Source of the DNA: Litoditis marina
Lineage: Eukaryota; Nematoda; Chromadorea; Rhabditida; Rhabditidae
Length of the DNA: 64,000 nt
Assembly (NCBI GenBank): GCA_964036275.1
Contig: OZ038438.1
Location: 15,855,720-15,919,719, forward strand
Direction: 5' to 3'
The translations under genes and the position numbers were made by a program. Of the stretch, positions 33,311 through 44,100 are shown one piece after another; position 1 is the stretch's first letter; the number at the start of each line of letters is the position of its first letter. A model generated the notes under the pieces. The model was given only the letters and a program-made list of their open reading frames with translations. It did not search any database and was not told the DNA's origin.

Positions 33311-36300
33311 TCAGAAATTGTAGAGATTCAGCTGCTCGTTGACGTCGTCAGTTTCCATGCCGAACTTGTCCTTGTTCTGCATCATGAGCGCCATGATCGA
33401 GTCCAGTTGGCGGGCTTTCATCTCAGCCTCCTGCTCAATGTTAACTTTATTCGGATCAAACTATAAAGTTTTTCTACCCGTATTATTTTGTGTTGGGTGT
33501 TTCCTGGGTTCTTTCGCCGTCTTTTCTGTATCAATACATAGGAAATCTTGGACTACAGGTAAACTCGTAGTAAACTAGTAGTAATAGTAAAGGAGGAGGA
33601 CTCCCGTAGTAGAGTAGGGGTATCCTGGTAGAAAACTAGTAGTAAATACGGACGTCAAATTAAAAAATGCATTTTGGCAGTCTAAAATTAGTCTTTTTAC
33701 GTTACATTATCTCCACAGAATTTCAATCACAGTGATTTGTAGGCATTATGAGCACGTAGACAGTTAGTAGTAAGTTACTCGTAGGCTAGTAGTAACTTAC
33801 TCGTAGGCTAGTAGAAACCTGTAGTACGCTAACTAGGCAGGAAAGTGCTGAACATTCATAATATGGGAAAATTTATATCGAATTAGTTCTACTGTAGAAC
33901 GGGCTTGAGTACAAGGTTTTTTGTTAGGACTCGTGGCCCATTCACGTTATTCCATAGTGAGCGCTGAACAGTGAAGCGCGCCTGTAATCGTATACGATTG
34001 TGGCGCGCCTTCAGACATCAGCGGCGTGGCGCAGTGGTAAGTATCTCGCTTCAGAAACGAGAGCTCGAGAGTTCGAGTCCCGGATGGTGCAAAACATGGT
34101 AAGAAGCAGAGTAATGCAATAGAGGATAACGTAACTACTTATAGAAGATATATGATCGTAAAAAAATATAATTTTATTTTTATTTTTTATTTTTCAAAAT
34201 TGACTTCTACCACAGATAAACTAGTAGCTGACTACCTAGTAGTTAGGTAGGAGTAGAACTATAGTTTAACTCCTCCCCTACGCCTACATTACTACAAGAA
34301 AACTAGTAGTTTTCTAGTAGTAGAATAGGGGTGTGGTAGGAGTTCACTAGTAGTTTACTTGTCGTTATAGAATCACTGTGATACATTTTGTAAACCTCTG
34401 GTTCGATATATATTCTATAGTGAAGTACTATGTATACATGGTTCACAAAGCAAAGGGTGGCTCTTTCAGCGATCCTTCATGACTATCTGAAACGTTCACT
34501 CACTACAATGCAAAAAACAGTTGCAGTATACTCCAGGAACTGAATAGTCAATCTAATTGCAATTTGCTTTTTTGTCTTCATTTCTTCTAGTTGGTCTCGC
34601 TATTCCTATATGATTGATTCGAACTTGGTGTAGGTTTGAGAAGTATACGAACCGATTGTCTCTCTTCTTCTGTCATATCCAACTGCATCTTTCTGGTGCG
34701 AGCGCGGAGTTGGGCGGTGGCCAGTTTCCCGTGGAGGGGACCGAGAGCTCCCAACACGTTAGCCTCGTCTGCATTCTCGCTTCCCTAGAATTCACACATT
34801 CGAATGTATTGTGGAAGTCATATGAAGAACTTAGTTTTCAGAGACAAAACGTATTACTTTTATTTTTCCTTCTTTCTACCGCACTTCTACACTGTAACTA
34901 GATTAAATTAGAGCCTTCATAATCATTTGGAGAGGTGATCTAATGAGGATTTGATAACAATAAGTATACCACTCGGTGGTGGAGAAAACCTGAAAGGGAT
35001 AGTGTGGGATAAGGTGTATGACTGTGGTTGTTGACGGTTACTCAACCAAATTAGGGTGTTCTTTCACGTTTAACGTGCATTTTTGATGTATTTACGGAAT
35101 ACGAATACTTTGCGTACGGGGGACAACGTTATATTGTCTTCGCAACGATTGTATATAAATACTTTTCTCAATTTCACGTGAAGCTTAAAAACCACTGACC
35201 TCGGATTGGAAACTCGCTCTATCTCGTTGTCCCTGTCTAACCTGCAATAACTAATACATAACGCATATGAATGAAATTTTGTACCATGTAAGCCAAATTA
35301 TATAAACCGCAAGTTGTTGGTGTTCAGTTCGAGAAACAAAACTAACGTCCACTCTGCGCTACTGGCATTTTTTCTCATTCTAACCAACGCCATAGAGAGT
35401 AACGCATAGGGAGCTCTGATACATCGTATCTCACGTCTACATTCATCTTCTTCTTATAGTTCGTGAGTTTTTGTTACAAAATATCACTCATTAGATGACC
35501 TCATCGAACAACGAACAGGCGGTGTTTTTACAGTATACCATGTGCAATTATTCATTCTAGCTAATCAGTTATATTGATCGTTATCCTCATTTCAGCTCAG
35601 ATTTCTTCCTTATCGATGAATGGTGAAACAAAATGAAACCACGACTCACAGGTGTCTCTTCCTCTTCGGTACTGTCATCACACGAATTCTCGTCTGTGTT
35701 GACATCATCGCGGGAACAATCTTCTTCCAGAAGATGGCGACGCTCCACCACTACAACAGTCAGATACTCAATGGTACTTTCAAAATAGGGTTCGGTCAGA
35801 GAAAGTGGCTCCATACTGTAAATCTAGCTCCGAATGGCTGTGTTTGTAGTTTGATCTCGTCATACTTCGGTCATAGATTGAAAACGGTTGAAAACTGTAT
35901 ATGCACAGCAAACTACAGCTCAGGTGATTTCATTCCTTACAGAAACATAACGTCGAGTCACGACATAATCAGTATTTGAACGATGCAGAAATTCAGGAGA
36001 CTCAGGTTTAAAATATCACATTCTATCGTCTTTCACTTCTTCATCAAGTTGTTTATGGTCTCGAATTTGAAGGTATTTCATATGATCGTATCTCTATCTC
36101 TGCGATGAGGCTCCACGTATTCCCAATTACAAATGTGAATGTTGCGTTTAACAATGCAAAACGAGAATTGACGCAGCTCTGAATAGCGGGTGTGTAACTG
36201 TCTGCACGGCCCCAAATGGTCGTCTCACTAATTGCTCCGTGCAGACAGTTACAGTTTGTGGTCGTCGGCGTGCAGACAGTAACACCAGCCTGAACACGAA

Positions 36301-39004
36301 GTGTAACTGTCTGCACGGAGCGTGCACACAGTTACACCAGTGTACATACCGTTACATGTACAGCAAGCGGTAGATAGACGTGATTCAATTTGATAATTTC
36401 CATCTGTCGTGCCAAGGTACTAGTGTTCTTACTGTTCTTATTAGACACATGAATGAAAACTCTTCTGTGCCGACATTTTCAATAACTGCAGCGAACAAAT
36501 TCTACGAAATGAAACGGAAGGATTCACTAAAAAAAACATGTTTTATTTTCAATTTTTTGATCTACGACGGGATGTTTTTTAGTTACTCGGTGGAGTTACT
36601 AGGAATAATGAAAAATACTTAGTACAAAGCGTTAAGTCAAGTGGTTTCATAATAAAGATAGTTCATAGAAGCTGAACGAATGTGTTCGAGTGTTACATAC
36701 TGGAGAAAAAATGGCTTGGGGGAGTGAGTTACTACTTCACGCAATTCATATTAAAGCTTTTCAAATGTTTTCAAAGCTAAACTTCAGGAAACTATACTGG
36801 TTTCATCGTTTTATTTGCAATAGGGTCGCTTTCAAATTTCGAACTGAGAGAAACGATAACTTCAATGTGCTACTTCACGAACATCTTTTAATAAGTTTTC
36901 TACAGAACAACGAAACCCGGAAGGTTTTAGTTAGTCTTGTTCTTTATCACTTACAATATAATAACATTCACTAAATTATTGAATGTGAGAGTGAAGGATC
37001 TAGTCCACTGTCTTGTAATTATGAAGCTATGTAGTGACTAAACAAGTAAATGGCCATTAAAGTGGCCAATGCAGCTTATTTTCTTCGAGCTCGACCAGGT
37101 TCTATTAGAGGCAGTGGCAAATGTACCCTACCAGTTGAGTATATTGTTGTTTGAACAAGGAAATCAAATTCGAGTCAAAAGTTTTATGGAGAAATGAGCA
37201 GCAGAGCGTGTTTGTCTCAACCTTACTACCATTTCAAATTAGCTTTTCCTAGTCTTCTTCAATTGTTTTTCCTCCCAAAAAAAGATATTTCATATGTTTA
37301 ACCGTATTTAACAAGTGTTACCTATGAAATTAAGTTGGTGCACGATCACTTCATAATATCGAAGTATATTATTATATCGAAGTATATTATGCGGCCGCTA
37401 GATGTGTAACTGTCTGCACGCTGTTCAGGCTCGCTGTAACTGTCTGCACGATTCTCCAATTAAATGTGGTTGTCTCCGTGCAGACAGGCCTTCTCCCGCT
37501 CTTCTACTGCCCGGAAAAGGACCGACAAATTAGTTCAACAATCAACTGTTGAAGCAATATACATCATTTGTTTAAGCTTCAGAAAAAGAAACCAGATATT
37601 CCTACTCGCGGGGCTTCGCACCTCGCAGGAACCTTATAAGTCCGTTCGCGGTTTCAGGTTATTTCACTAGCCAGTGATTGAATAACGTGTGAGAGATTTT
37701 TCGTGTTATCAGACCTATAATTCTGGAAACTTTTTTTTTCTTTTTTTACTGACCTATGTCCTCCTTTGCTACTGGCTGACTTCTCTCGGATTTGTTGTGC
37801 GAGCGCCGGCGGCGCAGGTTCTTCACCTACAATGAACTAGTTGTTTCAGACCTACATGACTGGCTTCACGTATTACTTTTCACAGGGAAGTGTAGTGTAA
37901 CATAGAATTGGGTTCACCTTGTTCTCGGAACTGACCTTTACCAGTGATTTTTGCAAATCCAAAAACTCGTTATGGGGTCATCATTAATGAGTTTCACATT
38001 TGATGTATCTATCCCCTGATTTGAGTATTGGGCCTTCATTTCAGTCGTTTTCGATCACATTCATGGTACACGGTTAAACGTGTGCCGTTTACGGTACACG
38101 TTACGTGAGTACTTACCACTTCCTTGTTGATCATTCCCTTCACAACGCCAATCTTCTTGCCGTCCCCGGGACTGTACAACGGCATCTCGCATTCTTCTAC
38201 AGACAACTTGTTCAGATTAATAAAGTCAAAAAAGGATCACTGAAGAAAGTTCAACCGTTCTCCATGCAACACATTGGATTCACTTTTCACTCAAAAAACA
38301 TACAGAACCCTGACTGTTTTGTTGATGCTTGTATCCAGAATTTAAAATTAGCCGTCATTGTGTCATACAATAAAACGTAAATCGAAAAACAATCCGTAAA
38401 ACAAGATGTGACCTACCGTAATGTTTCCGAATGTTTTTAAGTGACAACTACTAACACAGATAATTTCAGCGTAACCTTCATTCTGTGTTTCTCTTACCTT
38501 CACAACTGATCTCTGCCTCTTGCTCCTTGAGCAACATCTCATTAGCCAGAGCTTTTTTCATCGGTCCAACATTGAAGAATTGGTTCAGGATGAAACCCAA
38601 CGTTAGTCCACCCTTCAATAAAGAAGAATAAAAATAGATCAGTTATACACACAGAGTTATTTTCGATATTTTCTGTACTTAGTGAGATTGACATTAATGC
38701 AAAATGTGTTGACACGTTGAAAGGCTCACATTTTTATGTCGTATCGCGTAGTGATTATCCGGTGTTTTTCAGGTTTGCGATTTTTTTAAGAGTTTGTGAA
38801 TGTTTACAATACGATTTGATGGAAAGAAAGATACAGCTTCGACAATTCCAATGTCCGTTCGAAACCAACAAGGGGAGGTGGGATTGAATGTGTTTGAAAC
38901 AATGTGACATCAGGACTCACTATAAGGGTAGCGGACAGCAAAGCCACTCCGTGTTTTTCCAGAAAAGAAAGCAACTGTGTCCAGAACTGATCAAAGTCTC
39001 GCAT
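33311..39004 (-). CDS. Unrecognised single-pass membrane protein with charged coiled-coil tail
   Basis: Eight minus-strand exons join in phase and give a complete 258-residue product: 39004-38921, 38612-38498, 38196-38117, 37826-37754, 35750-35650, 35241-35200, 34784-34653 and 33460-33311. The start ATG lies 3 nt behind a TTTCTCAG acceptor, as in spliced-leader sites. After a short N-terminal helix (MRDFDQFWTQLLSFL), one membrane segment spans about residues 19-41 (GVALLSATLIGGLTLGFIL). The long tail has a basic stretch (KNLRRRRSHNKSERS), an acidic stretch (DSTEEEETP), and two helical charged exons ending in EMKARQLDSIMALMMQNKD. I recognise no family. The arrangement suits a membrane-anchored adaptor. 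Intron 7 carries the second tRNA-bearing repeat and intron 4 a foldback repeat. Confidence 0.72.
33536..34380 (-). mobile_element. About 0.84-kb repeat with embedded tRNA-like gene, copy 2 (inverted)
   Basis: Reverse complement of the element at 23797-24628, nearly identical over its whole length. It differs by scattered substitutions, small indels and a local duplication of the GTAGTAAGTTACTCGTAGGCTA unit near 33766-33810. It sits inside the last intron of the 33.3-39.0 kb gene, in the opposite orientation to copy 1, about 9 kb away. Confidence 0.85.
34021..34090 (+). tRNA. tRNA-like sequence in repeat copy 2
   Basis: Same 70-nt sequence as at 24096-24165, on the opposite strand. It has a mismatch in the anticodon stem (CTCGC against ACGAG), so this copy is more decayed. 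A-box and B-box-like words are kept. It is probably a pseudogene. Confidence 0.45.
36188..37490. repeat. Clusters of a 16-bp motif in both orientations
   Basis: TGTAACTGTCTGCACG or its inverse occurs about eight times in two clusters, 36188-36370 and 37400-37490, both in intron 4 of the 33.3-39.0 kb gene. Opposed copies create several possible hairpins. The clusters may be the two ends of one foldback element of about 1.3 kb, with a non-coding middle, or independent insertions. Confidence 0.7.
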
Positions 39005-41194
39005 ACCCTGAGAAATCAAGAAGCATGAAAAACGTATTTCACGAAAACAGCAGTTATGGCAGGCGCACAGAAATATATTAAAAAGTTTACACGGATGCTT
39101 CTCATTCAAAATTAAGTCACTGTGAACCAATATCTTATACAAGTGTGTTCTATAGCTAGACTTTCCAGATGATATCACTTCCAGATGATATCACTTCCAT
39201 AAAATACAGTTTGCTCTCAATTCAATATTTGTACATAGTTATGACAGGCGCATAGAAATATATTACAAAGTTTACACGGATGCTTCTCATTCAAAATTAA
39301 GTTACTGTGAACCAATATCTTATACAAGTGTGTTCTATAGCTAGACTTGTATTCATTCATTGGGGTTGCAGATGAAATAGAGCTAGTGAAGGATGTTATG
39401 TTTGAGGTAGGCTGTGATGCAACTGAGAGACAGATTAGAATGAAGACCCTGGATGTTATCTCTTTCTGATTACACGCAACCGCCATAGCAACGAGAGATG
39501 AACGGATATACTAAGCTGAAACCTCCGGTGAGCAAGCCAAATATACACACGATGAAGCCGACCTCTAATGCTCGCTCTTACATTAATGAAATGACACCTT
39601 ATGGAAAAATACACTGGGAAGACAAAAGAGTAAGAAATACGTCACGTGCTAGTTTTCGTGGACACTTTTTCAGGTAGTTCCTGCAAAGAGTGCACAAAAA
39701 AGTCACCCATATGTAGTAAAGTCTTATGTGATACAATAGAGTCCAACTTGATAACGATTGTTTCCAAGACAAAAACATGACATCGGTAATTAATTTCACA
39801 TCGTTCCTCTTCAAAATCAGGTGGTTCACGTTGTTGCAATAAGGATGAGTACAAGCATTGCTCAAACTCAGAATCAACTAAAAGCTCTTTCATGTAGAAG
39901 TTCCTGTGGAGTAGGAGTTCCCACTCTAAATTGTAGGGGCAAAATAGAGTGTGACACAGCACAAGCAATTGAAAGAAGATTCACAAGCAGGATCAGAAAA
40001 ATATATAGTAAGAAAAAGGACGGCTATAGTTTCGATAGAAAGTCCATTCAATTCAATTCAAATAAAGTCCATTCAAGAAAGTCGAGTCCATTCAATTCTT
40101 CACTTTTTTTCACTTTTAACCAGCATTTGTTATGATAGATTGTACCTGTTAAATACGTGTACACTTATAAAAATCAGGTGGTTCACGGTTAGGTAGAAAT
40201 TTGCGTTTTAAGCATTACTCACAAGTTCGAGCTGTGGCTTGGAATGTAGTTAGAAGAACCGTGCGCGAAATTATGAACGTTTTAGTATTAATTAACTAAA
40301 TAACTCAGAAACAGAAATAGATAAATCGCTTCAATGAAACTGAGAGGATTCATAACCGCGTAAAGATGAACTTATTCAACTGGATTCTGTCAAAAACATA
40401 ATTTTGAACGTACATAACACAAAAAATTGAAGGGAGTTGTTTGCTTTTTGGATATGAGGTGTTGAACGATTCAGCTGATTCTAATATAAAACTCTAAATA
40501 ATGAGATAAAATTACTATAATAAGAATGCAATAAATAGGTTAAACATTTAACATAGAATCGAAAAAGAACTATTAAAATCAATGTATTGTTTTTTTAATT
40601 TGTAAAGTTTTCAGCGGTGTGATTCACGACATAAATATTTCTTGATATAAAATATTAAGGTTTAGTTTTCACTCGTTTTCTAGTTTATAAGAAGGATCGA
40701 GCGTATGGAATGCTGTTGGCAAAATGCCAGCTACCCGGCCAGTACGCAACTCGACGTCGATATCATGTTTGCTGCGTATACATTTGCCGGCAACATGACA
40801 TAAACACATTAAAAAAACTTGCAAGACATATTTCAAGTGGTGAGTATCCTTTCTCAAGATTTAAAACATGACTGAATAATATATTCATTCTGATAAGGTA
40901 TCTTCGAGATCATTTCATAACCACACACATAAGCACAAAAAGATTAACTGACACAATATTAAATGGCTGTCGAATGTAACTGAGACGGACGTTTCTATCA
41001 ATTCTATCACAACTTCTGGAATTACAGGCCTCCTTTCCTTTGTCCATAGTGAATTGAAGTGAAAGTTTCTGTACTCCACTGATGGTAAGGCTCTGAATGA
41101 TAAACATCAATTAAGATTTTGAACGAAGAATAAGTTCTCTGAATTGGGTCTTTTCCCTTCATTCGGAAAAAACTCGTATTGCCGCATTTGAGTT
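39005..41194. other. Spacer between unknown membrane gene and TIKI gene
   Basis: No complete gene is seen. A minus-strand frame starting at 39486 has a signal-peptide-like N-terminus (RVFILICLSVASQ) behind a GGTTTCAG acceptor 29 nt upstream. It runs into a duplicated repeat and may be an alternative first exon or a broken gene. Short repeats of CCATTCAATTC lie at 40040-40100, and AAATCAGGTGGTTCACG occurs at about 39818 and 40170. Confidence 0.4.
39055..39355 (-). repeat. Direct repeat pair of about 115 bp
   Basis: The segment from CAGGCGCA.AGAAATATATT to TTCTATAGCTAGACTT occurs at about 39059-39165 and again at 39244-39350, with a handful of differences. A smaller tandem duplication, TTCCAGATGATATCAC, lies between them at 39165-39196. 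This is local duplication in the 5' flank of the neighbouring gene. Confidence 0.85.
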
Positions 41195-44100
41195 TTATGG
41201 CTTCCAAGGCTTCACTATGAGCTCTAAACTGAAGAAAACTTGAAACGCAAATTACAGTTGGAACAATTCAAAAATTTAATGAACGCCGATGATGAACTCA
41301 CAAAATATCGTCATCCTTAAGCGGGGAAATAATATATCCTAATCTTTCTAAATGACTGAGAATGCTGTTTTCTCCGAAGAAATGACCTGAAAAAAACTAG
41401 TTTCTCTTTATAATTATTTTCGTTCTTCAGTAGAAACGGAAAATGGAGAAAGCCACTGAAGGTTATCATGGATGTGACCATAGCACCGTTACAGGCCACG
41501 AACGCACATATATTTGATGTAAAATAATATGACCGATAATGAGTACCTACTACTGTTACTCTTGAATTAGCAGATATAGTCGTCATTTTCCCCATAAAGA
41601 CAGCAGAAGGTTCAATTGATTGAGCGATGCGGGGCGAGCGGTCGTTGATTAGTTGCCAGCGGTTAAGAGAGTGTGTAGATCAATGATACGCAGACGAACT
41701 GGCCGCTCGCCAAACCCCGTCCCATACTAAATCGATGGTACGGTGTCCACAACGGTTTGACAAATCCTATACCATAATCGTGCACAGTCGGCCAAAAGTA
41801 CTTAATTTGCATCACTAAAGAGGTTTTCTGTCCGAATAGACAGCGGTGAAACGCATTATGTTATTTATTGGTCGAAGAGCATTTTCTGCCAATATGATCT
41901 TCATACTGTACAGCTTGAACGAGACTATTCTTAACAAAGGCTAATCATTAATTACCATACACTAACGATAAAAGAACAAACGAAACTATAATTGTGCTTC
42001 TAGCCAGAGCACGGAAATGATGAACCAACCTGTACCGATAGCCGTAAACGTAGTTTTCTCTGGGTTTTCAGAGAACATTTTATTCAGACGGTGTGCCATT
42101 CTTTCGTTGCGGCGTACAATTATGTCTTCTCGGAGAGTGAGATCAATCTGTGGAAATATATTCAGAGTCAGGACACGTTGAATTGCCTAGCGAGTAATGA
42201 CGTGAATTTTCGAAAAAAGAAGGATGTTCGATTTTCCCTTCACTTGTTGTTGAAATGAAAATTCATTGGAAACGAAAACCCACCGTGTTTGAGTCCTATT
42301 TTCCATCTATCATTGTGTGAGTGAGTTATCCATACATATCTAACAGTTTACAGAATCACTTGTTAATTCGTGAATAAGTTATATAGTCTGTTTAGTTCCC
42401 AACTGGACTCGTATCCATCAAAAGTGTTGCATCCCTGGCACCCCTCGCGTTGCGTGTGCAGGGCGCCGACTGGGCATTTTGCCAGATCAGGCCACAATCA
42501 ATAATCTTTCCAACAGCCAAATAAAAGTTTAACCTACGTATACAATTATTCCTTAGTTATGGTATCTTTTCGAGATTGTATGAGAGATTATATTCTTTGC
42601 TAATCCCAAATGTCAAGTTCACTTGAATTTCCATTGAGAAATTCGATAAAATTTTGCACGCACTGAAATTTGCGAGATCGCCGTATATGGGCCGTTCCCC
42701 CTCCGCACTCCTAATGAGTCCAAATGGCCGAGTGGTCTGAGGCGCTGGTTCCGGCCAGGTGGCTGTCCATACTCGTAGGTTCGATCCCCTAAGCTGCTGT
42801 TATTTTGAAAACACAGAATCATTATCCAGAATGTTTGAATAGTTGCCAAGTCATAAGCTCCGCCCCTATTTTCATACAGTAAACGGAGTCCAGTTCGGAA
42901 CTAAATAGACTATACACTATCGTATTAGCATAAATGACTCACAGCTTTCGCTTTGTTTCTGGCGGCGGCAGTCATTCTGAAGCCTTGGCCGGTGATACCA
43001 TTTGAGCCTAAAAGATCAACATCCGGACTTCCACAACGATAGTCCTCCACTAGTTTACTTATGGATCTCCCTTTCTTTTTGGAGAACGGCCAAGAATCCG
43101 CATGCAGGTGCTCCAGATAACTTAGTGTGTAGTTTATGGCAAACACAATCTGCAAGCAAAATAAATACGTCACAACTATGAAACTTCATTTCATGTTTTT
43201 TAATTGATCAAGTAATTTTTAGTTAATATGTTATCAGAATGTTTTATCTATGAAAGATATGTTTCTGATTCACTGTGGGGAATGTGGAACATCTTGGTGT
43301 CCTCAACGATTTCTCGAGAGAGGATATTCTCAAGTACGCCCACTCCTTTGTGCCGTTCCATTTAGCACTACGGCCGTTCATAATTGCACGCGTCTTTGTG
43401 ATGCACTCCGTTAATGCCGTCATTTAGGACAAAAGAACAAAATTGGTTTGTTTCTCTCTTCACTCTTTTCCATACCAACAATACAATAACTACCAAGTAC
43501 TAAACTCACATCTTTTCTAGAAAGCGAAGAGATAGGATTACATTGCTCCTGTGCGGTCTCGATACCTTTTATAGATTTGTCTTCGCTCAAAGCCTAGAAA
43601 ATGATGTTGGGTGTTGGTTAGAAGAATCGATTTGTAACTGGTCAAAAGAATCGTTTTATAATAAATTTACATTGAACTTTGATAAAATGGTAGTTCAAAA
43701 ATACACCGAATGGAATGTACAAAAACAAGCAAGAGCAAGAAAGCTGATACGAAGCGATATATAACCAAATTTTTCTAATATGATAACTACAAAGGCTTCA
43801 TTGTCATTCAGTTCGTTTCATATACCTCATACTACGCTGTCTCACGTATTTTTCAATTCATCCGACAGTATTAGAACATATCAGCTGAATTCCTTTTGCT
43901 ATCAGTACAACGAAAATACAATGTTGTAATAACTTAGTTAGTTAGTTTTTTCACCGGTTTTCGTTTCGTAATCTATGCGCAATGAAATTTAAATTAAAAG
44001 AAAAAGTATTAGAAAGACCTTTTGTGCGAGGAACACATCGAGCATGGGACTAGTGGGACGATCGAGGAGATCATCGCACAGCTGATAGAGAGAGAAGAGC

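Noticed and set aside
41022..41194. Longer open frame at the 3' end of TIKI
   Set aside because: It requires phase 0 entry at 41228, whereas the upstream exon leaves phase 2. The phase-matched reading stops at 41195. I kept the shorter end but mark it uncertain.
43543..43764. 73-codon plus-strand ORF
   Set aside because: It is antisense to a TIKI exon and intron, with no splice or domain support.
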